NCBI GenBank assembly: GCA_963841995.1 | Contig: CAWJEX010000017.1 | Coordinates: 186,001 to 250,000, forward strand | Source of the DNA: DATDPM01 sp963841995 | Lineage (GTDB): Bacteria > Pseudomonadota > Alphaproteobacteria > DATDPM01 | Reading direction: 5' to 3' | DNA length: 64,000 bases | Part shown: positions 26,315-38,497 of the stretch, piece by piece | Layout of the letters: each line of letters begins with the position of its first letter | How positions within the stretch are numbered: the stretch's first letter is position 1 | Position numbers and translations under genes: made by a program | Notes under the pieces: generated by a model | The model's database searches: none | What the model was told of the DNA's origin: nothing | The model's input: only the letters and a program-made list of their open reading frames with translations

Positions 26315-26395
26315 TTGGCGCGATGCCCCCGTGCGGCGCACTTGTTGCCCTCCCCGCGGCCGGGAAGGTGGCACGGCGCAGGGATTAACGTGGGA

Positions 26396-26917
26396 TCAAG
26401 CGGCCTTGATGACTTGTTCTAGACGCTCGGCCGCGGCCTTGTCATCAATCTTCTCGACCGCGGCAAGCTCGCGCGCCAGCCGGCTCAAAGCCGATTGATA
26501 GATCTGCCGTTCGCTATACGATTGTTCCGGTTGCTCCGAGCTGCGGAAGAGATCGCGCACCACTTCGGCGATGGAAACCGGATCGCCGGAATTGATCTTC
26601 GCTTCGTATTCCTGGGCCCGCCGGCTCCACATCGCGCGGTTGACCTTGGCGGGGCTGCGCAGGGTCGTCATCGCCGCTTCCATGCGGTCTTTGGACGACA
26701 AACGGCGCAAGCCGGACGACTTGGCCTTGTCCATGGGGACGCGGAGCGTCATCCGTTCTTTTTCGAAGCGGATCACAAAAAGCTGGAGTGTCAGCCCCGA
26801 GATCTCCTGCTTCTCGATGCCGATGATCCGGCCCACACCATGGGTCGGGTAGACAACGAAGTCGCCGGAGGAAAAGCCGGGCTTTTCAGCCATATGTGTC
26901 GATTTCTTTGCGGTCAT
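26396..26917 (-). CDS. carD: CarD-family transcription regulator
   Basis: The product is about 173 residues from the ATG at 26917. The N-terminal Tudor-like RNA-polymerase-interaction domain is GDFVVYPTHGVGRIIGIE, and a helical C-terminal domain follows, with MWSRRAQEYEAKINSGDP, where the Trp stabilises the open promoter at the upstream edge of the bubble. CarD binds the RNA polymerase beta subunit and tunes promoter opening, including for rRNA. The start is chosen at MTAKKSTH; ten upstream codons are also open. Confidence 0.93.
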   Translation of the reverse strand: MTAKKSTHMAEKPGFSSGDFVVYPTHGVGRIIGIEKQEISGLTLQLFVIRFEKERMTLRVPMDKAKSSGLRRLSSKDRMEAAMTTLRSPAKVNRAMWSRRAQEYEAKINSGDPVSIAEVVRDLFRSSEQPEQSYSERQIYQSALSRLARELAAVEKIDDKAAAERLEQVIKAA

Positions 26918-27142
26918 GTCATTTGGGTACAATAAAACGCCGGCCATTCAGCAACCGGGCGGAATGGGCCGAACGCAGCCATGTCAAAAGTTGCTCCGGA
27001 GGTCAAAAAGCGAAGCAACATCAATAAGAATATCACAATTTTAGGAATTATGACAGGGGCCCTGCTGCGGCAACATGTCCCAGTTCGGAAAGGGCCGGCG
27101 CAGGGTCTTGGAAACCCGGTGGGAGAGCCAGATCAGGACCCC

Positions 27143-27478
27143 CTAGCGCTTTCCCGGCTCGGCGCTGAAAAACTTCTCGAATTTGTCGGCAACGCCCTTC
27201 CACTTGTCGGCATCCTCGGGGGCCGGACCCTTGCGGGTGATATTGGGCCAAGATTCCGAATATTGCCGGTTCATCGGGACCCATTTTTCCGCGTTGGGGT
27301 CGCTATCCGGGATAATCGCTTCGGCCGGACATTCCGGCTCGCACACCCCGCAATCGATGCACTCGTCGGGGTGAATCACCAACATGTTCTCGCCTTCATA
27401 GAAGCAGTCGACGGGACAGACCTCGACGCAATCCATGTACTTGCACTTGATGCATGCTTCGGTAACGACGTAGGTCAT
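27143..27478 (-). CDS. fdxA: Seven-iron ferredoxin FdxA
   Basis: The product is 111 residues with the pattern ACIKCKYMDCVEVCPVDCF for the mixed [3Fe-4S]/[4Fe-4S] centres and ECIDCGVCEPECPAEA for the second. The C-terminal extension of about 40 residues is typical of the FdxA group. It is a soluble low-potential electron carrier. The order helicase, S4 protein, FdxA, CarD is conserved in alphaproteobacteria. Confidence 0.95.
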   Translation of the reverse strand: MTYVVTEACIKCKYMDCVEVCPVDCFYEGENMLVIHPDECIDCGVCEPECPAEAIIPDSDPNAEKWVPMNRQYSESWPNITRKGPAPEDADKWKGVADKFEKFFSAEPGKR

Positions 27479-27601
27479 GCCCGTCCCTCGCTCGGCCCTG
27501 GCTCGGTAAGAGGGCTGTGCCTAACACGGCGGAAGCGCCGTGTGCAACCCCGCCTAGAGTGGGGCCTTACCGCCCTCGGCATGCTCATCTCAACCCCTTG
27601 A

Positions 27602-28024
27602 TTACGACCTGCCGGTGAGACGGATAATGGCCCTTCGGTCGGCCTTTGTCGGGCGTCCCGCTCCGTGATCCCGCGCCGCAATCGATGGCACCCTCAAGGC
27701 CGGCCGTTCCGGCTGGGGCGCTAGATCCTCGTAAAGCAGGCGCGCCACCGCCGCCGATCCGCGCCGTGCCGCCAACGCCTTCACCTTGATCACCCGCACA
27801 TGATCCAAATGCGGGAAGGTCAGCACATCGCCGGGCTTTACCGAATGATGCGCCTTCTCAATGATCCGGCCGTTGCTGCGGATTTTCCCGCTCGCACAAA
27901 AATCGGAAGCCAGCGTGCGGCTCTTGAAGAATCGGGCGAACCACAGCCATTTGTCGAGCCGCAGCGACTCTTCCTGTTCCGGCTTCCCCGGAATTTCACG
28001 CTCATGTGCCAAGGTCGAGATCAC
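27602..28024 (-). CDS. S4-domain RNA-binding protein (Hsp15-like)
   Basis: The product is 140 residues. The S4 domain is visible as ESLRLDKWLWFARFFKSR, then ASGKIRSNGRIIEKAHHSVKPGD. A basic C-terminal tail (GRPTKADRRAI) is usual for Hsp15 homologues, which bind stalled 50S subunits that carry nascent chains. The start overlaps the end of the helicase gene by 23 bases, so the two are coupled. Confidence 0.9.
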   Translation of the reverse strand: MISTLAHEREIPGKPEQEESLRLDKWLWFARFFKSRTLASDFCASGKIRSNGRIIEKAHHSVKPGDVLTFPHLDHVRVIKVKALAARRGSAAVARLLYEDLAPQPERPALRVPSIAARDHGAGRPTKADRRAIIRLTGRS

Positions 28025-30513
28025 GCAGCTTGGCGAAAGGCGAATCGCTGATCTTCTTCGAAGCCTTCGCCGTCGATTGTTTGTTCCGGTGTGGCTGGTG
28101 GCGTGGATACTGGCGCCGCGGACGCAGCCGGAAATTCACCACCCCGCCGTCGGCGGCGGCGATGAAACCCAAACCGGTCAGCACGGGGATGAGATCGGGC
28201 GGATTGCAGTTGGCCAACGCACAAAGTGCCGGTGTCGCCACGAACGGGCCTTGACCGGCGAGCCGGCGCGCCTCGCGCAGCAAACGCTCCACCGCATCGA
28301 AGCGAATGGCGATCCCCGGCCCTTGATGTTCGCGGAAGACTCGGTATCCGATGGCCGCGTAGAATTTCTCGCTCACATGAGTCTCAACGACGAGCGACAT
28401 CGTCGCATCCTTCGGATAGGGCGGCGGCGCAACATTGTGATGGGCGGCCCAGAGCTGGGCCCGCGCTTCAATGGCCGCCGGCTTCATCAGCGCCGGGAAA
28501 AAAATTCCCGCGTCGCTGATGTGAAGACCGAGGCTTCGCAAGGTTTTCCGCTCGGCATCCGAAAGCGCCATCGAGGTGGAAATGAGAGAGCCAAGCGATT
28601 CGCCGAGCTGGAATACGAGGCCGCGCGCATGCGCGCCGAGCTTGGCGCCCTGCGCACGGACCAGCGCCTGCATCCGCGACCCGATATAACCTTCAAGCCA
28701 TACCGCGAGCTTCTGCCTGATCCGTTCGCGCTGTGCGGTCTCCAGTAAATCGCTCGCCAGAACTTCTAGTTTGGGCGCCAGAACGCTTTTGCCCCGGCAT
28801 AACCGGGCGACTGCCGACCCTCGCCATATGATGCGGCCGTCCGCGCGCAGCGAGAATTCACGAGCATCGCCGCGTTCAACGGCGGCGATGCGGGACGCGA
28901 CTTCGGTTCGCAAGGCAATGCGGGCGGCGTTGACGAGGGCACGAACGTCTTCGCGTGCGGTCGCCGCATCGGGAGTGAAACGAAAGCCGTCCAGGCGCCC
29001 GATCGCTTCGCCTTCCACGACGACGGCACCGGAATTGTCGACCACGGCGGCAAGATCGCCCTTGTCCTTCATCCGCCCGATCAGAAGCGCGCCGCGCCGA
29101 TCGACGAAGCGCTGGGTCAGGCTGCGATGGAGCGCGTCCGAAAGTTTGTCTTCGATGGCGCGAATCATCTCCTGCCATTTCTGCGAAATCCGCCAGCCAC
29201 TGGCCGCGATAAGCGATATAGGTCCAGGTACGGACATGGGCGATCCGCGAAGCGAGCGTGTCGATATCCCCGTCGCTGCGATCGAGCCGCGCGATGTTGC
29301 CGGCGACCCAGGCTTCGGGCAGAAGCTGCGAAGGCCCAGTCAACTGCAGATAGATGCGCTTGAGAAGCCCGGTATGCGCTTCGCTCAGCGTCTTTCGGTA
29401 GTCGGGAACTTGGCAGACTTCCCACAGCAAGCGCACCGAATCGCGATGGACGGCGCGGGCCGAGACCTCGTCATCGCGAGCCAGACCCGCAAGCGCCAGA
29501 TGATCGACGGCGGCGGGTGCGCGCATCAGCACGGTGTTACCGGGGGGTCGCTCCAAGCTCGACAGAAGCCCGCGCAATGACGAAAAATCGAGGTCGGAAT
29601 TGCGCCAGAAAACTGCCGATAGCGGATCGAAGCGGTGCTCCTCCACGGCTGCCACCGTTTCGGGATCGAGGGGCCCGATTTCGGTTGTGGTGCCGAAGGT
29701 GCCGTCACTCATATGGCGCCCCGCCCGCCCGGCAATCTGCGCGATCTCGACCGGGAGCAGAGCCCGCGGTCGGCGTCCGTCGAATTTGGTGAGACGGGCG
29801 AAGGCCACATGGTCGATATCCATGTTGAGGCCCATGCCGATCGCATCCGTCGCTACGATGTGATCGACCTCACCCGATTGAAACATCTCGACTTGGGCAT
29901 TACGGGCACGGGGACTGAGCGCGCCGAGCACGACCGCCGCCCCGCCGCGGTGCCGCCGCACCAGTTCGGCGATCTCGTAAACATCAGCGGCCGAGAATGC
30001 GATAACGGCGCTGCGCTTCGGCAGCCGGGTGATTTTTTTCGGTCCCGAATACGAGAGCGTTGAGAACCGGGGCCGGGAGATGAATTCCGCGTCCGGCAGC
30101 AAGCGCCGGATCAGCGGCCGGACCGTATCGCTGCCGAGCAACATGGTTTCTTCATAGCCGCGCGCGCGCAACAAGCGATCGGTGAACACGTGGCCGCGGT
30201 CGGGATCGGCGGCGAGTTGGATTTCGTCGATGGCAAGGAAGGCGACGCGGCGATCAAGCGCCATCGATTCGGCGGTGCAAAGAAAATACCGGGCATGCGG
30301 CGGGACGATTTTTTCTTCGCCGGTGATGAGGGCTACATTGCGGGCGCCCACGAGGCGCACCACCCGGTCGTAATTTTCGCGCGCCAGGAGCCGCAGCGGG
30401 AATCCGATCATCCCGCTCGAATGCCCAAGCATCCGTTCGATCGCAAGATAGGTCTTGCCGGTATTGGTGGGGCCAAGCACGGCGGTGAGCCTGGGCCCCG
30501 CGAGTGTCGCCAT
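28002..30513 (-). pseudogene. Suv3-like DExH RNA helicase, interrupted by one frameshift
   Basis: The first part, from the ATG at 30513, has LGPTNTGKT (Walker A), AIDEIQLAADPDRG (motif II), DAIGMGLNMDIDHV and EIAQIAGRAGR (motif VI), so it belongs to the mitochondrial Suv3-like family common in alphaproteobacteria. It runs in frame to WLADFAE near 29180. The next expected residues, WQEMIRAIEDKLSDALHRSL, appear in another frame that continues to 28002. One extra T in the TTT at 29178-29180 accounts for it. The joined protein of about 836 residues would be normal. The conserved downstream genes suggest this may be a sequence error rather than true loss. Confidence 0.85.
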
Positions 30514-30590
30514 GCCCGAAAGATCGGGTTTTCCGACGCCGGATGCAAGGACCGATAGTCCCCGGGAACCCCTGGCGTCCGTGAGAATCC

Positions 30591-31286
30591 TCAGTCCTTG
30601 GCGTGCTCCCGGACCAGGGGCACGAAAGCCACGGGAAGGACCGCCTTTTCGGTCGTCCGTCCCGATTTTTCCTTGGTCACCAGGGTCAGATTCTGGCTCT
30701 CGAAGGGCTGGCCGATGGGGATGACCATTCTTCCGCCGGGCTTTAACTGGCCAAGCAAGGGCGGCGGTATTTCGGCAGCGGCAGCAGTCACGATAATGGC
30801 GTCGAACAGGGCCTTTTCGGGCCAACCGGCGAAGCCGTCGCCAGTTTTAATCTCGACATTCCGGTAGCCCATGGCTTGTAACCGTCTGGCCGCCGGCTCA
30901 GCCAGTTCCTCGATCACCTCCAGGCTGTAAACCTGCTTGGCGATCTCGGCCAAAATGGCGGTCTGGTAGCCGCAGCCGGTGCCAACCTCGAGAACCACGG
31001 ATTCGGGCGTCAGCTCCAAAAGCTCGGTCATGATGGCGACGATATAGGGCTGGGAAATCGTCTGTCCGAAGCCGATCGGCAGCGGCCGATTGGCATAGGC
31101 GGCGCCGTCGATTTCGTGAGGAATAAAGGCCTCGCGCGGCACTTTGAGGAACGCCTTTCGCACCGGCGCCGATAGTTCTGCTTTGCCGGTCCAGCGCGCG
31201 GTGTCGCGATAGTCTTCGGCAATCTCGGCCAGCAGCTTTTCGCGCTCGACGTCGATACCGTCCTTCAAGCTCTTGTCGCGGGCCAT
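30591..31286 (-). CDS. pcm: Protein-L-isoaspartate O-methyltransferase
   Basis: The product is 231 residues. The SAM-binding glycine loop is VLEVGTGCGYQTA, preceded by the PCMT-specific segment IGFGQTISQPYIVA and followed by LKPGGRMVIPIG. It repairs isoaspartyl residues formed by ageing of Asn and Asp in proteins. The N-terminal helical extension is normal for the proteobacterial form. It lies 78 bases upstream of the helicase gene on the same strand. Confidence 0.94.
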   Translation of the reverse strand: MARDKSLKDGIDVEREKLLAEIAEDYRDTARWTGKAELSAPVRKAFLKVPREAFIPHEIDGAAYANRPLPIGFGQTISQPYIVAIMTELLELTPESVVLEVGTGCGYQTAILAEIAKQVYSLEVIEELAEPAARRLQAMGYRNVEIKTGDGFAGWPEKALFDAIIVTAAAAEIPPPLLGQLKPGGRMVIPIGQPFESQNLTLVTKEKSGRTTEKAVLPVAFVPLVREHAKD

Positions 31287-31362
31287 CCCATGCCTCCTTG
31301 CCTCATTCCATGATAAGCTACTTTTGGGTCGGCCAAGGGGCAGTTAGGGGGATGGTCGAGCA

Positions 31363-31833
31363 ATGGTGATGACATTGAAAAGCGCCGCCTTCACCCATGG
31401 CGGACGCATTCCCAGACAGCAATCCTGCGAAGGGGCCGATCTTTCGCCGCCGATGTCATGGCAAGGCGCACCCCCGGGCACAAAAAGCTTCGCCCTGATT
31501 TGCGAAGATCCCGACGCGCCCATGGGAATTTGGCACCATTGGGGCATTTACAACATCCCGGGAACGGAAACTTCGCTTGCCGAAGGTTTAGCCGGGAGTG
31601 CTGAACTCGGGCCCTTGCGCCAAGTTGTCACCGATTTCGACCGGCCCGGATATGGCGGGCCTTGTCCGCCGCCTGGCCACGGCACCCATCATTACTATTT
31701 CAAACTGATGGCCCTCGACATCGCGAAGATTGAGCTTCCGCTTGATGCCGATTGCGAGCATCTCAAACGCGCTGCCATGCCCCATGTGCTGGAAGAAACC
31801 GTGCTGATGGGAACCTATGTCCGCGGCGGCTAG
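31363..31833 (+). CDS. YbhB/YbcL-family protein (PEBP fold)
   Basis: The product is 156 residues. The PEBP ligand-site motifs are ALICEDPDAPMG with HHWGIYNIPG, and GYGGPCPPPGHGTHHYYF. The fold binds anionic ligands; the bacterial proteins have no settled function. No signal peptide is seen, so it is cytoplasmic. It is a single gene between two minus-strand genes. Confidence 0.92.
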   Translation: MVMTLKSAAFTHGGRIPRQQSCEGADLSPPMSWQGAPPGTKSFALICEDPDAPMGIWHHWGIYNIPGTETSLAEGLAGSAELGPLRQVVTDFDRPGYGGPCPPPGHGTHHYYFKLMALDIAKIELPLDADCEHLKRAAMPHVLEETVLMGTYVRGG

Positions 31834-31870
31834 CCGCGCGGCGGTTAGGATCCGGCCTCGCTAAATCCGA

Positions 31871-32641
31871 TTAATGCAGGGCAATCGCTGCGGCGCCGAT
31901 AACCGGACCGGCTTCGGCGTTTTGCACGATGACCGCAACACCGTCGCGCGACGCAGCATCGGCCAATTGAGCGTTAAGCTCGACCGGCCTGCCGTCCCAT
32001 TCGCCGAGGCGCTGCAATTCGCGAACCACATTGGTGTTGGTCAAACTGCGGCCGCCGTTCTCGCCGTTCGGAACCGCGGTCACATGTTCGCGGTCATAGG
32101 CGAACAGCCAAATTGTCGCCTTGGTGGTGTCGGCGGCGCCGGGGAGCGACACGGTCAGCTTTCCAGCACCCTCCGATTTCACGGTTACGGGAAGACGCAG
32201 CCGGTCGCGTTTCGCCGCTTTGTCGATGAGATGTGCGACTTCGTCTTCTTGCGACCCGTCGACATCCGCGAACCCGTCGATCACCATTTCAGGGGTGTAG
32301 ACGAAACGCTGGCGGAGGGCTTCGGCGTAGCGATGCTGGCGGTCGGTCGTGTCCTTCGACGCGAAAGGATCCTTCCAGCCGATATAGTCCCAATAATTGA
32401 TATGCAGCGAGAGAGCGATGATGTCCGGCCGCGCGCTCAGTTTTTTGAGCAACGCATCGGCGGGCGGGCACGAAGAACAGCCTTGCGAAGTGAAAAGCTC
32501 GACCACCGTTTGCGCATTATTCGCCGACTGCGCAAATGCCCGCAGATCGGAGCCCAGCATGGCGACCGCAGCGGCCATGGTCAGAGCCAACGCCAGGGAT
32601 TGAATTTGCCTCATGAGCCGAACCATGGGCCACAAAACCAC
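31871..32641 (-). CDS. DUF1223 thioredoxin-fold exported protein
   Basis: The product is 247-256 residues, depending on the start (32641 or the ATG at 32614, which gives a cleaner signal peptide ending RAFAQS). The domain begins VVELFTSQGCSSCPPADALL, a CxxC site in a thioredoxin-like fold, and carries INYWDYIGWKDPFA and FVYTPEMVIDG, all diagnostic for DUF1223. It is probably periplasmic and redox-active. DUF1223 genes often lie beside acnA in this class, as here, but a MITE-like repeat now separates the two. Confidence 0.88.
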   Translation of the reverse strand: MVLWPMVRLMRQIQSLALALTMAAAVAMLGSDLRAFAQSANNAQTVVELFTSQGCSSCPPADALLKKLSARPDIIALSLHINYWDYIGWKDPFASKDTTDRQHRYAEALRQRFVYTPEMVIDGFADVDGSQEDEVAHLIDKAAKRDRLRLPVTVKSEGAGKLTVSLPGAADTTKATIWLFAYDREHVTAVPNGENGGRSLTNTNVVRELQRLGEWDGRPVELNAQLADAASRDGVAVIVQNAEAGPVIGAAAIALH

Positions 32642-32742
32642 TCACGAGCCAATCACTTGTCGGTGAGAGAAAATTATCGGTGAGAGAAAATTGCGCCCGA
32701 ATATCGAGCGGTTACAAATTGGAGCGCCGAGGAATCGTACCG

Positions 32743-33052
32743 CTAGAGCATGATCTTGTCAGGTGGAACCGGCTGCGCCGGCGGTATTTTGCGCCGCGGG
32801 CAGGAGAAGGGCGCAGCGCGTAGCCGGGACTACGGGCGAGCGCTTCGACGAACCCGGGGCGGCAAAAGACCCGGGCCCTTTGGGTTGCGCCTTGGCGGGC
32901 GCCCGCGGCGTTGCGCCGTTCGGCCGATGCCCCACATCGCCCTTCGCGCGCTTTGCGCGCAAACGGTTGCCGGCAAGGCCCGGCTTGGCGCGCCTGGCGG
33001 ATCGCCGCGCCAAAAGCGCAACGCAGCCGATTCGAACTGACAAGATCATGCT

Positions 33053-33056
<4 letters not shown>
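32743..33056. repeat. MITE-like dispersed repeat, copy 2 (314 bp)
   Basis: This copy has the same 19-bp perfect terminal inverted repeats as the one at 374-647 and lies in the opposite orientation. It carries about 40 extra bases around 32950-33000. Its right end CTAG supplies the complement of the TAG stop codon of acnA (33053-33055). It separates acnA from the DUF1223 gene. Confidence 0.88.
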
Positions 33057-35785
<2,729 letters not shown>

Positions 35786-36014
35786 GAACGACCCCCTAAA
35801 TTTCCCGGCAAGAACCTAGGACTATGTAAGCTCAAGCAATCAATCTCCTTATACCAGATTTGCCGCCGATTCTTGCTATCTCATTGGAATTGCGGCCTTT
35901 CGGACCCCGCTTAAAAAATCACATTGTTGCCATATTCCGGGCCCATTGCCGACAAATTTGGCCGCTCTAATGCACCCTTACGAAACGGCATGTAGCTCCC
36001 TAGCAGTGCCGGTA

Positions 36015-36145
36015 AAAAAGTCCGGCCTTCCCCTAGGCCGGACGCCCCGAAAATCCAGCCTCCCCCGGCTGGATACCCCTAATCCGGTCCTCCCCCGACT
36101 GGATAGCTGGGACGGCCATCGGCTCTGCCGATGGCCGTTTTCTTT
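36015..36145 (+). ncRNA. Candidate small RNA: three hairpins with C-rich loops plus terminator
   Basis: Between acnA and ccmA, four hairpins follow each other. The first has a 9-bp perfect stem (36020-36028 with 36035-36043) and loop TCCCCT. The second has an 8-bp perfect stem (36053-36060 with 36067-36074) and loop TCCCCC. The third has an 8-bp stem with one G-U pair (36082-36089 with 36097-36104) and loop CTCCCCC. The fourth is an intrinsic terminator. No coding frame is needed to explain this. C-rich loops of this kind occur in alphaproteobacterial sRNAs that pair with Shine-Dalgarno regions (NfeR1/alpha-r14 and the CcsR 'cuckoo' RNAs). The 5' end and promoter are not resolved. A structured leader of the ccm operon is the alternative. 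Confidence 0.65.
36112..36145 (+). terminator. Intrinsic terminator ahead of the ccm operon
   Basis: ACGGCCATCGGC pairs perfectly with GCCGATGGCCGT around a TCT loop, followed by TTTCTTT. It points along the plus strand, but no plus-strand protein gene precedes it, which is why a small RNA or an attenuated leader is suspected here. ccmA begins 80 bases downstream. Confidence 0.85.
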
Positions 36146-36224
36146 GCGGGGTCGACAACCCGCGCCTGCATGCACTGTCGGCTTGTGCTAGATTTTGCGA
36201 GGGGAATTCAGCGCGATATCGTCC

Positions 36225-36872
36225 ATGAGCCTGTTTGAAGGAAAGGATCTCCTTTGCGTCCGCGGCGAGCGCGTGGTGTTCGAAGGGTTGTCGTTCGCGC
36301 TCGGCCGGGGCGAGGCGATTCTTCTTACCGGCGCCAATGGCAGCGGCAAATCAAGTCTGCTTCGCTTGATGGCGGGGCTCCTTCGACCGGCCGCGGGCGA
36401 ATTGCTGTGGAAGGGTGCCCGCATCGATTCCGATGATCACAATCAGCGCCTTCACTATGTCGGCCATTTGGACGCGGTGAAACCGGCGCTCACGGTTGCG
36501 GAGAATTTACAATTCTGGACTGCGCTTGCCGGATCGGCGCCGCAAGAATCGATTTCCTTTGCGCTCTCGATCCTGGGCTTGTCGCCGCTCGCAGATATTC
36601 CAGCGCGCATGCTATCCGCCGGACAAAAGCGGCGGCTCGCATTGGCACGCCTGATCGCTGTTCCGGCGCCGCTCTGGCTGCTCGACGAACCGACGATAGC
36701 GCTCGATGCGCAATCGGCGGGCGTCTTGCGCGAAGCGATTCTGGCCCATCTGAAATCCGGCGGATTGGCGGCGATTGCCACTCATAGCGATCTGGGCGTG
36801 CCGGGGAAGCGGATCGAGCTTGACGGCTTTGGCGCCGTTCCAAGAAGTTCGGCCCCAGAAAGTTTCGGATGA
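36225..36872 (+). CDS. ccmA: Haem exporter ATP-binding subunit CcmA
   Basis: The product is 215 residues. ABC ATPase motifs: Walker A GANGSGKSS, signature LSAGQKRRLALARL, Walker B LWLLDEPT. With CcmB it drives release of haem-loaded CcmE from CcmC. The ATG at 36225 is preferred because MSLFEGKDLL fits the family; a TTG at 36195 is in frame but leads to a non-conserved extension. It is the first gene of a nine-gene operon, and it overlaps ccmB by four bases. Confidence 0.93.
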   Translation: MSLFEGKDLLCVRGERVVFEGLSFALGRGEAILLTGANGSGKSSLLRLMAGLLRPAAGELLWKGARIDSDDHNQRLHYVGHLDAVKPALTVAENLQFWTALAGSAPQESISFALSILGLSPLADIPARMLSAGQKRRLALARLIAVPAPLWLLDEPTIALDAQSAGVLREAILAHLKSGGLAAIATHSDLGVPGKRIELDGFGAVPRSSAPESFG

Positions 36873-37534
36873 ACCGCTTTATTCTCATTGTCGGACGTGA
36901 ATTGCGGCTTGCCTACCGCCAAGGCGGAGACGCCGGACTTGCGGTCGCGTTCTTCGTTATCGCCGCGGCGCTGTTTCCGCTCGGCATGGGACCCGAAGAA
37001 CAATTGCTGTCGCGGATCGCCGCCGGCGTGGTCTGGGTTACTGCCTTGCTCGCGGTCCTCTTGGCACTGGAGCGGCTGTTCCAGGCGGATTTCGAAGACG
37101 GCACCCTCGATTTGCTGGCGCTTTCCCCGCTCCCGCTGGAACTCGTGGTGCTCGCGAAATGCCTCGCCAACTGGCTTTTGACCGGCGCGCCGCTGCTGAT
37201 CGCCGCCCCCATCATCGCCGTTTTGCTCCACATGAAGACGGAGGGTCTCGTCATCTTGATCGCCAGCATGCTGCTGGGAACGCCGACCCTTTCCTTGATC
37301 GGTTCGATCGGCGCGGCGCTCACGGTCGGTGCCCGGCGTGGCGGCGTTCTTCTGTCGCTGCTGCTCCTGCCGCTTTATGTACCGGTCCTGATTTTCGGCG
37401 TGAGTGCTGTGGATCAAGCCCTTGCCGGAATGGGCGGAAAACCCGAACTTTTGATCCTCGGCGCCTTTCTGGCGGCGGCTCTTCCCTTGGCGCCTTGGGC
37501 GGCGGCGGCAGCCTTGCGTCAAGCCGTCGAATAG
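36869..37534 (+). CDS. ccmB: Haem exporter permease CcmB
   Basis: This 221-residue integral membrane protein has six predicted helices and the CcmB start FILIVGRELRLAYRQGGD. It forms the CcmA2B2C complex in the inner membrane. ccmC follows after 15 bases. Stop codon is TAG. Confidence 0.93.
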   Translation: MNRFILIVGRELRLAYRQGGDAGLAVAFFVIAAALFPLGMGPEEQLLSRIAAGVVWVTALLAVLLALERLFQADFEDGTLDLLALSPLPLELVVLAKCLANWLLTGAPLLIAAPIIAVLLHMKTEGLVILIASMLLGTPTLSLIGSIGAALTVGARRGGVLLSLLLLPLYVPVLIFGVSAVDQALAGMGGKPELLILGAFLAAALPLAPWAAAAALRQAVE

Positions 37535-37549
37535 CCTAGACCAGCCGCC

Positions 37550-38302
37550 ATGCATCGCTTTGCCAACCCAGCCCGGTTCCTGCGGATCAGCGCAGTAATC
37601 CTGCCCTGGGCTGCGGCTTTGGCTGCCTTATTCATCGCAGCCGGGCTTTATTTTGGGTTGTTCGCGTCGCCGCCCGACTACCAACAGGGCGAATCGGTGC
37701 GAATCATGTATGTCCATGTCCCCTCCGCCTGGATGGCCTCCGTCGTTTATGCGGGGCTTGCCCTGACCAGCGCCATCGCCTTGGTCTGGAAACATCCGCT
37801 GGCCCATGTCGCGGCAAAAGCGATGTCGCCGATTGGCGCCTGTTTCACCTTCATGGCGCTCGCGACCGGCTCGCTCTGGGGCAAGCCGATGTGGGGCACG
37901 TGGTGGGTGTGGGATGCCCGGCTGACTTCGGTGCTGATTCTTTTCTTTCTCTATTTGGGACACATGGCGCTGCTGAACGCCTTCGAGGATTCGTCGCGCG
38001 GCGAGCAGGCGGCCGCGGTTTTGGCTCTCGTCGGCGCGATCAATATTCCGATCATTCATTTTTCGGTGGAGTGGTGGAACACGCTGCACCAGCCAGCGAG
38101 CATTTTCCGCATGGGCGGGCCGACGATCGATTCTGCCATGCTCATTCCACTTTTCCTGATGGCGCTTGGATATACGGCCTATTTCGTCGTGGTCTTGATC
38201 CTGCGCATGCGCGGCGAATTGCTCGCGCGCAAGATTTGCGTGATTCGCATGGCGCGGGTCACCGGCGCGGAACATTTAAGCGCCAGCCGGGCGACGTCTT
38301 AA
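37550..38302 (+). CDS. ccmC: Haem-handling protein CcmC
   Basis: The product is 250 residues with six membrane helices. The tryptophan-rich WWD motif is WGTWWVWDARLTSVLIL, which holds haem against CcmE; the flanking axial His residues are in YVHVPSAW and the later NIPIIHFSVEWWNTLHQ. It passes haem to the His of CcmE in the periplasm. A short basic C-terminus follows the last helix. Confidence 0.95.
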   Translation: MHRFANPARFLRISAVILPWAAALAALFIAAGLYFGLFASPPDYQQGESVRIMYVHVPSAWMASVVYAGLALTSAIALVWKHPLAHVAAKAMSPIGACFTFMALATGSLWGKPMWGTWWVWDARLTSVLILFFLYLGHMALLNAFEDSSRGEQAAAVLALVGAINIPIIHFSVEWWNTLHQPASIFRMGGPTIDSAMLIPLFLMALGYTAYFVVVLILRMRGELLARKICVIRMARVTGAEHLSASRATS

Positions 38303-38311
38303 ATTCGTTGG

Positions 38312-38497
38312 ATGGAGACTTTGACGCAGTTTCTGGCGATGGGCGGTTATGCCGCATTCGTTTGGCCGGCCTTGGCTATCGCAGCAGGGGTGATGGCCGG
38401 ATTACTCCTTCAGTCGCTCCGATCCCTGCGCGCGCGCGAGAAAGAGCTCGCAAAACTCGGCGGTGACAACGATGCGCGGCGGGGCTCAAAATCGTGA
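38312..38497 (+). CDS. ccmD: Haem exporter protein CcmD
   Basis: This 61-residue protein has one membrane helix (GGYAAFVWPALAIAAGVMAG) and a charged cytoplasmic tail, as expected for CcmD, which stabilises the CcmC-CcmE complex. It overlaps ccmE by four bases. Confidence 0.9.
   Translation: METLTQFLAMGGYAAFVWPALAIAAGVMAGLLLQSLRSLRAREKELAKLGGDNDARRGSKS

Noticed and set aside
28002..30513. Two separate helicase genes
   Set aside because: The two frames are consecutive parts of one known protein and are separated by a single-base shift, so one interrupted gene is the simpler reading.
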